Source: Rhizorhabdus dicambivorans
Lineage (GTDB): Bacteria > Pseudomonadota > Alphaproteobacteria > Sphingomonadales > Sphingomonadaceae
Assembly (NCBI RefSeq): GCF_002355275.1
Contig: NZ_CP023449.1
Span: 248,001 to 312,000 of the forward strand
Direction of reading: 5' to 3'
DNA length: 64,000 bases
The position numbers and the translations under genes are program-made. The notes beneath the pieces are model-generated. The model worked only from the letters and a program-made list of their open reading frames with translations, was not told the DNA's origin and did no database searches. Shown piece after piece: positions 39,248 to 50,551 of this stretch. Every line of letters starts with the position of its first letter. Positions within the stretch are counted from its first letter, which is position 1.

Positions 39248-40528
39248 ATGAAGCTTGCCCGCATCGGACTGGACAACCGCTATTATGCGCTGTTCCTGTT
39301 CTTCATCGTCGCCATCTTCAACTATATCGACCGCTCGATCCTCACCGTGCTGCAGGTGCCGATCAAGGCCGAGCTGGGGCTGAGCGATACCCAGCTGGGG
39401 CTGCTCACCGGCCTCGGCTTCGCGCTGTTCTACACACTGATGGGGCTGCCGCTGGCGCGGCTCACCGACCGGGCGGTGCGCAAATATATGATCGCCGGGG
39501 CACTGGCGACCTGGAGCCTGATGACCGCGCTGTCCAGCCTCGCCACCGGCTTCGGCTCGCTGCTTACGCTCAGGATCGGCGTCGCGGTGGGCGAGGCCGG
39601 CAGCGTGCCCGGCACCCATTCGATGATCTCCGATTATTTCCCGCCCGAACGCCGCGCCTCGGCGATCGCGCTGTGGGGGCTGGCGGTTCCGATCGGGACG
39701 ATGATCGGCATCGCCAGCGGCGGCTGGCTGGCGACCCATGTCGGCTGGCGCCAGGCCTTCCTGATCGTCGGCGTCGCCGGGATGCTGCTCGCCCCGGTCG
39801 TGCTGCTGACCCTGCACGAACCGAAGCGCGGCCGCCTCGATCCGCCCGGGCTGACCAATGCCGCACTACCCTCGATGGGGGAGGCGATGCGGCTGCTGTG
39901 GCGGCTCAAGGCGTTCCGCTACCTCTCGATCGGCGGCGCGACCCATGTCTTCGCCCAGGCCGCCATGCAGAGCTGGGCCGCGCCCTTCTACACCCGCGTC
40001 CATGGCATGGCGATCGGCGAGGCGGCGCTCTATGTCGCGCTGCTCAACGGCCTGTTCGGCGGGGTCGGCATCCTGGCCGGCGGCTGGCTCTCCGAACGCT
40101 GGGGGCGGCGCGATCCCGCCGGCTATCTGCTGGTGCCCGGCATCGCCAGCCTGATCGCCGCGCCGACCGTGATCGCCCAGCTGCTTGCCCCCACCCAGCA
40201 GATATCGCTGATGATCGGCGTGATTCCGGCGATCGCGGTCGCCTGCTATGTCGCGCCGGTGACGGCGGTCTCCCAGTCGCTGGTGCCGCCGCAGATGCGC
40301 GCCCTGACGGCGGCGATGCTGATTCTCACCATCAATCTCGTCGGCATCGGCCTGGGCCCGTCGGTCACCGGCGCGGTCAGCGACGCGCTGTTGCCGCATC
40401 TGCCCCAGCCCGGCGCCTCGCTGCGCTACGCGCTGTGCCTAGCGACGGCGGCGGAGCTGATCTCGGTCTTCTTCTTCTTCAAGGCGGCGGGGCATCTGCG
40501 GCGCGAGGCGGCGGCCAGGGCGCGATAA
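39248..40528 (+). CDS. MFS transporter (Spinster/organic-anion type)
   Basis: The 426-residue product has about 12 membrane helices. The first loop shows YIDRSILTVLQ and LGLLTGLGFALFYTLMGLPL, followed by ARLTDRAVRKY, the family loop 2-3 motif. These agree with MFS permeases found in sphingomonad aromatic-degradation clusters. It would move a substrate across the inner membrane, matching the outer-membrane receptor before it. The ATG at 39248 follows a weak site. Confidence 0.93.
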   Translation: MKLARIGLDNRYYALFLFFIVAIFNYIDRSILTVLQVPIKAELGLSDTQLGLLTGLGFALFYTLMGLPLARLTDRAVRKYMIAGALATWSLMTALSSLATGFGSLLTLRIGVAVGEAGSVPGTHSMISDYFPPERRASAIALWGLAVPIGTMIGIASGGWLATHVGWRQAFLIVGVAGMLLAPVVLLTLHEPKRGRLDPPGLTNAALPSMGEAMRLLWRLKAFRYLSIGGATHVFAQAAMQSWAAPFYTRVHGMAIGEAALYVALLNGLFGGVGILAGGWLSERWGRRDPAGYLLVPGIASLIAAPTVIAQLLAPTQQISLMIGVIPAIAVACYVAPVTAVSQSLVPPQMRALTAAMLILTINLVGIGLGPSVTGAVSDALLPHLPQPGASLRYALCLATAAELISVFFFFKAAGHLRREAAARAR

Positions 40529-40549
40529 GGCCTGGCCTCGCGCCGCGCC

Positions 40550-41284
40550 TCATCGCGGCGCGAGGGCGAAGTCGACCTGGACGGACACAGCGCTGGGGGT
40601 CTGGCCGGGCATGAAGCGCCCCACCGACGCGGCCGCGTTCGACTGCTCGACCGCGACGGCGACTGGTGGCGGCGTGGCGCCGGGGAGATAATGATTGCCC
40701 TGCATTCCCCCCGCGTCGCGGATCGTGAGCACGCGGGCGATTTTCATCCCGGCTGCGTCCGCATAGGCCTCGGCGCGGGCGCGGGCCGCCTTATAGGCAG
40801 CGGTATAGGCCATGTTCGCCGCCTTTTCCGGATCGGCCAGCCGCAGATCGGGGCCGCCCAATATATTGGCGCCGGCGCTCGTCACCACCGTCACCGCCTC
40901 CCCCGCCGCAGCAATGTTCCGCACGGTGACGTTGACGATGTTGCTGGCCTGATACTCACCCTTGTGATCGCCCCAGTCGACCCGCTGGACGGTAACGGCA
41001 CGGGTCTGAATATCACGCTCGGGAATTCCGGCGCGTTCGAGCGCGCGGACGATCTCGGCGATCTTGGCGGTGTTGGCGGCACTGGCCGCCCGGGCGCTGG
41101 CGTTCCAGCTGTTGACGCCGGCCTGGAACTGGGCCTGGTCGGCGCGCGTCTCGGTCTGGCCGGTGGCGCTCACCGAAAGCAGCGTTTCGTCAGGGCGCAC
41201 GCCACGCGGATCATGGCCCGCCCTGCCGCAGGCGGAGAGGATGAGCAGCAGGGCGGTGGCGAGGGGCAGGCGGATCGCGGACAT
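40550..41284 (-). CDS. SIMPL-domain lipoprotein
   Basis: The product of about 244 residues opens with a lipoprotein signal peptide ending in LLILSAC (lipobox). A SIMPL/DUF541 domain follows: LLSVSATGQTETRADQAQF, AGIPERDIQTRAVTVQ, and ARARAEAYADAAGMKIARVL. SIMPL proteins are periplasmic or surface proteins of unclear function. The ATG at 41284 has GGAG six bases before; ATGs at 41290 and 41296 are possible. It is divergent from a second SIMPL gene. Confidence 0.88.
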   Translation of the reverse strand: MSAIRLPLATALLLILSACGRAGHDPRGVRPDETLLSVSATGQTETRADQAQFQAGVNSWNASARAASAANTAKIAEIVRALERAGIPERDIQTRAVTVQRVDWGDHKGEYQASNIVNVTVRNIAAAGEAVTVVTSAGANILGGPDLRLADPEKAANMAYTAAYKAARARAEAYADAAGMKIARVLTIRDAGGMQGNHYLPGATPPPVAVAVEQSNAAASVGRFMPGQTPSAVSVQVDFALAPR

Positions 41285-41435
41285 TCGCATCTCCATAGGC
41301 GGTCGATCGACGGCGAGATTGGCGAAGCCGAGGTGAAGGAAAGCTGACCGGGCCTTGCGGGGCGAGGGTCGCGGGAACCATCGGTGCGATCGGCATTTCA
41401 TTGTGCCGCCGGTTCATCGAAGACGGAGGAAGGCC

Positions 41436-42239
41436 ATGAAGCGCTTAGCGTTACTATTGCTGCTCGGGGCGGCCTTGGCGCCATCGGGCGCCGCCGCCCA
41501 GGCCCTGTCGCCGGTGCCGGTGGTCGCTCCGGGCAATGCGGTGCTGACGGTGTCGGTGGAGGGAAAGTCGCTGCAGGCGCCCGATCTCGCGATCTTCAAC
41601 GCGGGGGTGACGACGCAGGGTAACACCGCTGCGGCCGCGCTCGCGGCGAACTCCGCCGCGATGGAAAGGGTGATCGCCCAGCTTCGCCGCGCGGGCATAG
41701 CCGAGCGCGACATCCAGACGAGCAACCTGACCGTCGAGCCCGTCTATTCGGACCCGAACCGCGATGCCGCCCTGGCCGCGCGCTATAGCGGCCAGCCTTA
41801 TACACCCCCGGCGGCCGACGCAGCGGTTCCCAAGATCATCGGCTATCGCGCGAACAATGCTGTGGCCGTCCGCCAGCGCGACCTGAAGAATTTCGGGCGG
41901 GTGATCGACACGCTGGTCACGGCTGGCGCCAACCAGGTCAACGGCCCCTCCTTCACGATGGACAATCCCGAACCCGCGCTGGACCAGGCCCGCACCCAGG
42001 CCATCGGGCAGGCGCGGGCCCGGGCCGATCTCTACGCGCGCGCCGGCGGGCTGAAGGTGATTCGCATCCTCTCGATCTCGGAGAGCGGCGGCTTCTACGG
42101 ACCGCCGCCGGTGATGTTCGCACGCGGCAGCATCGCGGGCGCGCCATCAGCCCCACCGCCCCCTCCGGCGCCGATCCAGCCGGGCGAACTGCAGATGACT
42201 GTCAACGTGACGGTGCTGTTCGAGCTGGCGCCGGCCTGA
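41436..42239 (+). CDS. Exported SIMPL-domain protein
   Basis: The 267-residue product has a signal peptide (MKRLALLLLLGAALAPSGAAA) and a SIMPL domain: VLTVSVEGKSLQAPDLAIFN, AGIAERDIQTSNLTVEPVY, and ARARADLYARAGGLKVIRIL. It is a paralogue of the divergent lipoprotein; both carry the AERDIQT and RARAxxYAxAxG patterns. GGAGGAAGG precedes ATG 41436. No lipobox, so it is probably periplasmic. A Pro-rich stretch lies near residue 240. Confidence 0.88.
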   Translation: MKRLALLLLLGAALAPSGAAAQALSPVPVVAPGNAVLTVSVEGKSLQAPDLAIFNAGVTTQGNTAAAALAANSAAMERVIAQLRRAGIAERDIQTSNLTVEPVYSDPNRDAALAARYSGQPYTPPAADAAVPKIIGYRANNAVAVRQRDLKNFGRVIDTLVTAGANQVNGPSFTMDNPEPALDQARTQAIGQARARADLYARAGGLKVIRILSISESGGFYGPPPVMFARGSIAGAPSAPPPPPAPIQPGELQMTVNVTVLFELAPA

Positions 42240-42242
42240 GGG

Positions 42243-43361
42243 TCAGCCGGCGGGGCTCTGCCGGAACGGCAGGTCGACATGGAAGATCGTCCCCACGCCT
42301 TCCTGCGTGTCGACATGGATCTGCCCGCCATGCCCCTCGACAATGCTCTTGCAGATGGCAAGGCCGAGGCCGGTGCCGATCTGGCCATGTTCGGACGAGC
42401 GGTTCTCCTGCGCGAAGCGGGTGAACAGGCGGCGGCGGAATTCCTCCGACATGCCGCGCCCCTTGTCGATCACGCTGATCCGCAGATCGGCGGTGCCCGG
42501 CGTCAGCCGGACGCGCACCCGGCTGCCCACCACCGAAAATTTCGCCGCGTTGGACAGCAGGTTGCTCATTACCTGGAGCAGCCGGTCGCGGTCCACCTCG
42601 GCGGTGACGGGCCGGTCGGGCAGTTCCAGGGCGAGCGCGATGCCCAGCCCGTCGGCATAGGGGCGGTTCTGTTCCACCGCGGCGGTGAGCAGCACCCCCA
42701 TCTCGTTCGGCTCGAACCGGAAATCGGGTGCGCCCGACTGGAGCTTGTCGATGTCGAGCAGGTCGTTGACCAGCCGGGCGAGCCGCTCGCTATTCTTGTG
42801 GGCGACCTCGATCAGCTCGCCGGAATGCGCCTCGCCGGCCGCCGTCCCGGCGCGCAGCAGCGCCAGGGCGCCGCTGATCACGGTCAGCGGGGTGCGCAGT
42901 TCGTGGCTGACCGTGGCGATCAGCTCGTCCTTGAAGCGGGATGCGTTGCGCTCGCCGGTCACGTCGCGCAACCGGAACAGGAACCAGCCGCCATCGAGCG
43001 GAATCCACTGCGCGGCGATGATGCTGCCATTGGCCATCTGGCGCTCGCCCTGGGCGGCCGTGCGGGCGCGGACGGCGGCGGCGATGCCATCGGCCAGCGC
43101 CGCCGGGTCACCGGGGCCGTAATCGCCGCGCTCGGCGAGATGGCGGATCAGCGGCGCAATCACGCCGCCGTCGACGAACATCTCCCGGGGGATGTCGAGC
43201 ATTTCATGATAGGCCCGGTTCCACAGGCGGATGCGGTCGTCCCGGTCGAGCAGCAGCACGCCTTCGTCGAGCTGGTCGAGCAGCAGCCGGACCAGCGACG
43301 GAAAAACCGGCGATGCCGCATCCCGTGCGTTCGCCCGATCGGCCCTGCCATGCTCCGGCAC
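42243..43361 (-). CDS. Soluble sensor histidine kinase with PAS domain
   Basis: The product has a PAS-like sensor (LLLDQLDEGVLLLDRDDRIR, about 20-120), a HisKA domain with the phosphorylated His in IATVSHELRTPL near 185, and an ATPase domain with GRGMSEEFRRRLF and GTGLGLAICKSIVEGHGG. No membrane helix is present, so it senses a cytoplasmic signal. No response regulator lies nearby. I place the start at GTG 43361 with GGAG five bases before; an open frame extends to 43457, so this is uncertain. Confidence 0.88.
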   Translation of the reverse strand: MPEHGRADRANARDAASPVFPSLVRLLLDQLDEGVLLLDRDDRIRLWNRAYHEMLDIPREMFVDGGVIAPLIRHLAERGDYGPGDPAALADGIAAAVRARTAAQGERQMANGSIIAAQWIPLDGGWFLFRLRDVTGERNASRFKDELIATVSHELRTPLTVISGALALLRAGTAAGEAHSGELIEVAHKNSERLARLVNDLLDIDKLQSGAPDFRFEPNEMGVLLTAAVEQNRPYADGLGIALALELPDRPVTAEVDRDRLLQVMSNLLSNAAKFSVVGSRVRVRLTPGTADLRISVIDKGRGMSEEFRRRLFTRFAQENRSSEHGQIGTGLGLAICKSIVEGHGGQIHVDTQEGVGTIFHVDLPFRQSPAG

Positions 43362-43419
43362 GCACACTCCCCCCGAATCCCTAATATATCCGTCCGGCGC
43401 CGGCGACTGTCGATCCGGG

Positions 43420-43911
43420 CTAATACGGGTGGCCCGCCCCGCGCAACAGGCCGGCAAGGCGGTCGAGCAGCGCCTCCTCGCTGGTGTAGAGGCCGAGCGA
43501 GGTCTTGATGCCGCCGACGACGAAGGCGTTGAGCGCCCAGCTCTGATTGTCGACGTCGGCCTTGGCCGGATCGGGCAGGGTCGACAGGCGGATGTCGGTG
43601 GCGAGGCCGATCACGCCCAGATATCTGGCCGGGTCCACATGCCGCGCCAGGCAATCCATATAGCCCGCCTCCCACGCCGTGCCCGAATCCTCGGAGAGCT
43701 GGCACAGGAAGATGTTGGCGGTCATCAGCTCATCGATGTCGGCCTGGTAGATGCGCTCGCCGGTGATGTCGGTGCGGCTCTTGTCGTTGATCGAGGCATT
43801 CTCGTTCGGGCAGTAGACATCGTAGCCGAGCGCGCGGATCTTCGCCGCCAGCGCCAGATTGTAGCGGACATTGGGCAGATCGAACATCGGCCCGCCAAGA
43901 TAGAGTTTCAT
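43420..43911 (-). CDS. Nucleoside 2-deoxyribosyltransferase-like protein
   Basis: The 163-residue product begins MKLYLGGPMFDLPNVRYNLA and holds DVYCPNENASIND and DSGTAWEAGYMDCLAR, the pattern of PF05014 enzymes, which move 2-deoxyribose between bases or hydrolyse deoxynucleotides (DNPH1-like). The catalytic Glu would be in TAWEAGY. GGAGGCGG precedes the ATG. It is upstream of the histidine kinase on the same strand. Confidence 0.9.
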   Translation of the reverse strand: MKLYLGGPMFDLPNVRYNLALAAKIRALGYDVYCPNENASINDKSRTDITGERIYQADIDELMTANIFLCQLSEDSGTAWEAGYMDCLARHVDPARYLGVIGLATDIRLSTLPDPAKADVDNQSWALNAFVVGGIKTSLGLYTSEEALLDRLAGLLRGAGHPY

Positions 43912-44134
43912 CCACCGCCTCCCCGGCGCCGATCGCCGGGACGAAGCTTAAGCCGGCCCGCGCCCGTAGGAAAGGCCGCCCGCATCACGCGGATCGGCGT
44001 CTTTACCGCATTGCAGCACCTTGCCAGTCCAGCCCGGTTGGCGTACCGGAACCCCCGTCAGCCCAGGGCCGGATTCAACGCCGGCCGGTGGCGTCGCGCC
44101 GGGGCTTCATGCACTTCATAGGGGTGGGAACATT

Positions 44135-46900
44135 ATGAGCGTCTACCTGGATTATCTCGCCGAAATCGAAAGCAGGAGAATTCAGGGGCTCTCGCCCAAA
44201 CCGATCGACGATGGCGGCCTCATCTTCGAGATCATCGCCATCATCAAGGAAGCCGGCAACGAGCACCGCGCCGACGCGCTCAAATTCTTCATCTACAACA
44301 CGCTGCCCGGCACCACGAGCGCCGCGGCCGTCAAGGCGGGCTTCCTGAAGCAGATCATCCTGGGCGACGTGACCGTGCCCGAGATCACCCCCGCCTTCGC
44401 GCTGGAGCTGTTGTCGCACATGAAGGGCGGCCCCTCGGTCGAGGTGCTGCTCGACATCGCGCTGGGCGATGCCCCTGCGATCGCGCAGGCGGCAGGCGAG
44501 GTGCTGAAGACCCAGGTCTTCCTCTACGACGCCGACATGCACCGGCTGAGCGAAGCCTTCAATGCCGGCAACGCCGTCGCCAGGGATGTGCTGGAAAGCT
44601 ATGCCAAGGCGGAATTCTTCACCAAGCTTCCCGAGGTCGAGGACGAGATCAAGGTCGTCACCTTCGTCGCCGGCGAAGGCGATATCTCGACCGACCTGCT
44701 CTCCCCCGGCAACCAGGCGCATTCGCGCTCCGACCGCGAACTGCACGGCCAGTGCATGATCTCGCCCGAGGCCCAGCAGGCGATCGTCGCGCTCAAGGCG
44801 CAGCACCCCGACAAGCGCGTGATGCTGGTCGCCGAGAAGGGCACGATGGGCGTGGGCTCGTCGCGCATGTCGGGCGTCAACAATGTGGCGCTGTGGACCG
44901 GCAAGCAGCAGAGCCCCTATGTCCCCTTCGTCAACTATGCGCCGGTCGTCGGCGGCACCAACGGCATCTCGCCGATCTTCGCCACCACCGTCGACGTGAC
45001 CGGCGGCATCGGCATCAACCTGAAGAACTGGGCCAAGCAGACCGGCCCGGACGGCAATCCGATCATCAACAATGACGGCAATCCGGTGCTCGAGGAGAAA
45101 TTCTCGGTCGAGACCGGCACCGTCCTGAAGATCGACGTGAAGAACAAGAAGCTGCGCAGCGAGGACGGCACCGAACTGGTCGACGTCGCTTCCGCCTTCA
45201 CCCCGCAGAAGATGGAATTCATGAAGGCGGGCAGCTCCTATGCCATCGTCTTCGGCAAGAAGCTCCAGACCTTCGCCGCGCGCACCCTCGGCATCGAGCC
45301 GACCCCGGTCTATGCGCCGAACAAGGAGATCACCGCGGAGGGCGTCGGCCTGACCGCGGTCGAGAAGATCTTCAACCGCAATGCCGTGGGCGTCACCCCG
45401 GGCAAGGTGCTGCACGCCGGCTCCGACGTCCGCGTTAAGGTGAACATCGTCGGCTCGCAGGACACCACCGGCCTGATGACCGCGCAGGAGCTGGAAGCGA
45501 TGGCGGCCACCGTCATTTCGCCGCTGGTCGACGGCGCCTATCAGTCGGGCTGCCACACCGCATCGGTGTGGGACAAGAAGGCCCAGGTGAACATCCCGAA
45601 GCTCATGTCCTTCATGAACAATTTCGGCCTGATCACCGCGCGTGACCCGAAGGGCGTCTATCATGCGATGACCGACGTCATCCACAAGGTGCTGAACGAC
45701 ATCACCGTGGACGACTGGGCAATCATCATCGGCGGCGACAGCCACACCCGCATGTCGAAGGGTGTCGCCTTCGGCGCGGACTCGGGCACCGTGGCGCTGG
45801 CGCTGGCGACGGGCGAAGCGACCATGCCGATCCCGCAATCGGTCAAGGTCACCTTCAAGGGCGCCATGAAACCCTGGATGGACTTCCGCGACGTCGTCCA
45901 TGCGACGCAGGCGCAGATGCTGGCCCAGACCGGCGGCGACAACGTCTTCCAGGGCCGGGTGATCGAAGTCCATATCGGCACGCTGCTCGCCGACCAGGCC
46001 TTCACCTTCACCGATTGGACGGCCGAAATGAAGGCCAAGGCCTCGATCTGCATCTCGGATGACGAGACGCTGATCGGCTCGCTGGAAATCGCCAAGGCGC
46101 GCATCCAGATCATGATCGACAAGGGCATGGACAATGCGGCCGGCACCCTCGCGAACCTGATCGCCAAGGCCGACACCCGCATCGCCGAGATCCGCCTGGG
46201 CGAGAAGCCGGCGCTCAAGCCCGACGACAATGCGCAATATTTCGCCGAGATCGTCGTCGACCTCGACGTGATCGACGAGCCGATGATCGCCGACCCCGAC
46301 GTCAACAACGCCGACGTGTCGAAGCGCTACACCCACGACACGATCCGCCCGGTATCCTATTATGGCGGCGCCAAGAAGGTCGATCTGGGCTTCATCGGCT
46401 CGTGCATGGTGCACAAGGGCGACATGAAGATCCTCGCCCAGATGCTCAAGAATGTCGAAGCGGCCCAGGGCAAGGTCGAGTTCAAGGCGCCGCTCGTCGT
46501 TGCCCCGCCGACCTACAACATCGTCGACGAGCTCAAGGCCGAGGGCGATTGGGAGATATTGCAGAAATATTCGGGCTTCGAGTTCGACGATGCGAACCCG
46601 AAGCAGGCCAACCGCACCGAATATGAGAATATCCTCTATCTCGAGCGGCCGGGCTGCAACCTGTGCATGGGCAATCAGGAGAAGGCCAAGAAGGGCGACA
46701 CCGTCCTCGCCACCTCCACCCGCCTGTTCCAGGGCCGCGTCGTCGAGGACACCGCCGAGAAGAAGGGCGAGTCGCTGCTCGCCTCGACCCCGGTCGTGGT
46801 GCTGTCGACGATCCTGGGCCGCACGCCCAGCGCCGACGAGTATAAGGCGGCTGTCGATGGCATCGACCTGACCAAGTTCGCGCCGCCCAAGGCGGCGTAA
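44135..46900 (+). CDS. acnB: Aconitate hydratase B / 2-methylisocitrate dehydratase
   Basis: AcnB interconverts citrate and isocitrate; it can also act on 2-methylisocitrate. The 921-residue product has iron-sulfur ligands in FIGSCMVHKGD and CNLCMGNQ near the C-terminus, plus GVGSSRMSGVNNVALWTGK and GGDSHTRMSKGVAF. E. coli AcnB has 865 residues and a different N-terminus. This longer form, starting MSVYLDYLAEIESRRIQGLS, is closer to the AcnB type I recall from Bacteroidetes. ATG 44135 has a GTGGGA-like weak site. It lies tail to tail with acnA. Confidence 0.94.
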   Translation: MSVYLDYLAEIESRRIQGLSPKPIDDGGLIFEIIAIIKEAGNEHRADALKFFIYNTLPGTTSAAAVKAGFLKQIILGDVTVPEITPAFALELLSHMKGGPSVEVLLDIALGDAPAIAQAAGEVLKTQVFLYDADMHRLSEAFNAGNAVARDVLESYAKAEFFTKLPEVEDEIKVVTFVAGEGDISTDLLSPGNQAHSRSDRELHGQCMISPEAQQAIVALKAQHPDKRVMLVAEKGTMGVGSSRMSGVNNVALWTGKQQSPYVPFVNYAPVVGGTNGISPIFATTVDVTGGIGINLKNWAKQTGPDGNPIINNDGNPVLEEKFSVETGTVLKIDVKNKKLRSEDGTELVDVASAFTPQKMEFMKAGSSYAIVFGKKLQTFAARTLGIEPTPVYAPNKEITAEGVGLTAVEKIFNRNAVGVTPGKVLHAGSDVRVKVNIVGSQDTTGLMTAQELEAMAATVISPLVDGAYQSGCHTASVWDKKAQVNIPKLMSFMNNFGLITARDPKGVYHAMTDVIHKVLNDITVDDWAIIIGGDSHTRMSKGVAFGADSGTVALALATGEATMPIPQSVKVTFKGAMKPWMDFRDVVHATQAQMLAQTGGDNVFQGRVIEVHIGTLLADQAFTFTDWTAEMKAKASICISDDETLIGSLEIAKARIQIMIDKGMDNAAGTLANLIAKADTRIAEIRLGEKPALKPDDNAQYFAEIVVDLDVIDEPMIADPDVNNADVSKRYTHDTIRPVSYYGGAKKVDLGFIGSCMVHKGDMKILAQMLKNVEAAQGKVEFKAPLVVAPPTYNIVDELKAEGDWEILQKYSGFEFDDANPKQANRTEYENILYLERPGCNLCMGNQEKAKKGDTVLATSTRLFQGRVVEDTAEKKGESLLASTPVVVLSTILGRTPSADEYKAAVDGIDLTKFAPPKAA

Positions 46901-46951
46901 AGCGAAAGCAGGCCGGCAGCGTCCGGCCCGACTTCGGCCATAGCTGTTACG

Positions 46952-46989
46952 AAAAAGGCCGGCCCGCGCTCTGCGGACCGGCCTTTTTT
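46952..46989. terminator. Bidirectional rho-independent terminator between acnB and acnA
   Basis: AAAAAGGCCGG (46952-46962) pairs with CCGGCCTTTTTT (46978-46989). The A run on the left and T run on the right let the hairpin end transcription from both sides. It is 52 bases after the acnB stop. Confidence 0.9.
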
Positions 46990-46991
46990 CT

Positions 46992-47100
46992 CCCCTCCCG
47001 CTTGCGGGAGGGGCCGGGGTGCGGCTGCGACCCATGATCAAAGTGGGCGCTCGCGGATAGCGCGAAGCCCACCCCTAACCCCTCCCGCAAGCGGGAGGGG
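46992..47100. repeat. Paired hairpins after the terminator
   Basis: CCCCTCCCGC-TT-GCGGGAGGGG at 46992-47013 and CCCCTCCCGC-AA-GCGGGAGGGG at 47079-47100 are near-identical hairpins. They flank 65 bases with GGGGTGCGG and its partial mirror. This looks like another dispersed palindromic unit. Confidence 0.75.
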
Positions 47101-47111
47101 GATTGAAGTCG

Positions 47112-49796
<2,685 letters not shown>

Positions 49797-49936
49797 CGCT
49801 ATGCCCCTATGCTGCAAATGCGAGAGTATAGGGATCATATAGGAAGCGGCGCCCCTCAGGAAAAGAGACAAGGGGCCGTCGATTCCGCGTCGGCCCCGCG
49901 GAAGCCGGGCCGCGGCGGCGGGTGCGGCGAGGATCG

Positions 49937-50371
49937 TCAGTCGATCTCGACCGGCCGCCCCAGATCGGCGAAGGCCTGCGCCACCGCCTGCGCGCTCGAC
50001 AGCACCCCGATCGCGGTTTCGATCCCGCAGAGGCGGCAGAGCCGGTCATGCGCCGCGCGCGGATCGCTGTTGGCGCCCGCGACCGCCCGGACCAGCATCG
50101 CTTCGGCCATCGTCATCCGGCAGCAGCAGCTCGGCGCGATCATGATCGACCGCGACGAGGCGCGCGCCAGTTCCGCCATCAGCGCGCGGACCAGCACCAG
50201 CGGGCGGCGGAAGCCGAGGCCGAAGGCCCCGATCATCTGGCTGGCCGCGTGGGCATCGTTGAGCCCGCCGACGCCGATGCGCCGTACCGAGAGAAGAAGG
50301 AGCCGCGCGCCGCTTTCGTCGGGGGCGCTGTGGGGCAACAGTCGTGCAGTCGATGCGGCGGGCTCGGTCAT
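49937..50371 (-). CDS. DUF6628 family protein
   Basis: The 144-residue product has [40 protein letters not shown], and a Cys-rich [15 protein letters not shown], then [10 protein letters not shown]. This matches the DUF6628 proteins I know from sphingomonads. The four or five Cys could bind iron or zinc. The function is not known. GAGAGGAAAGAG precedes ATG 50371. A Fur-box-like sequence lies 46 bases upstream, which would tie it to iron supply. Confidence 0.8.
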   Translation of the reverse strand: MTEPAASTARLLPHSAPDESGARLLLLSVRRIGVGGLNDAHAASQMIGAFGLGFRRPLVLVRALMAELARASSRSIMIAPSCCCRMTMAEAMLVRAVAGANSDPRAAHDRLCRLCGIETAIGVLSSAQAVAQAFADLGRPVEID

Positions 50372-50416
50372 GGCTCTTTCTCCTCTCGGCGGAACCAGAA
50401 AGAGCATCTCTGCTAT

Positions 50417-50431
50417 TGCAAGTCAATCTCA
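50417..50431 (-). promoter_or_regulatory. Fur-box-like site before the DUF6628 gene
   Basis: TGCAAGTCAATCTCA matches the common Fur box core TGCAAATGATTCTCA in 12 of 15 positions. It is in an AT-rich stretch (50413-50440) in a GC-rich genome, 46 bases before the start codon, where a promoter should be. Confidence 0.5.
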
Positions 50432-50551
50432 ATAATATTCCCCTCCCCCGAACTGGGCGATGGGCGCCCCCGCACCACGGCCCGCCGCACTATTGCTTGC
50501 GTGCAACGATCAAGCGCCTAGCCTGTCGCTATTGATATGGGAGGGTCCCTC

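Noticed and set aside
43912-44134. Small gene before acnB
   Set aside because: The frame upstream of ATG 44135 stays open for 38 codons, but the predicted peptide is low-complexity and the AcnB family begins at MSVYLDYL.
44075-47041. 988-codon minus-strand frame opposite acnB
   Set aside because: It is the reverse shadow of a long codon-biased gene; no domain, no ribosome site.
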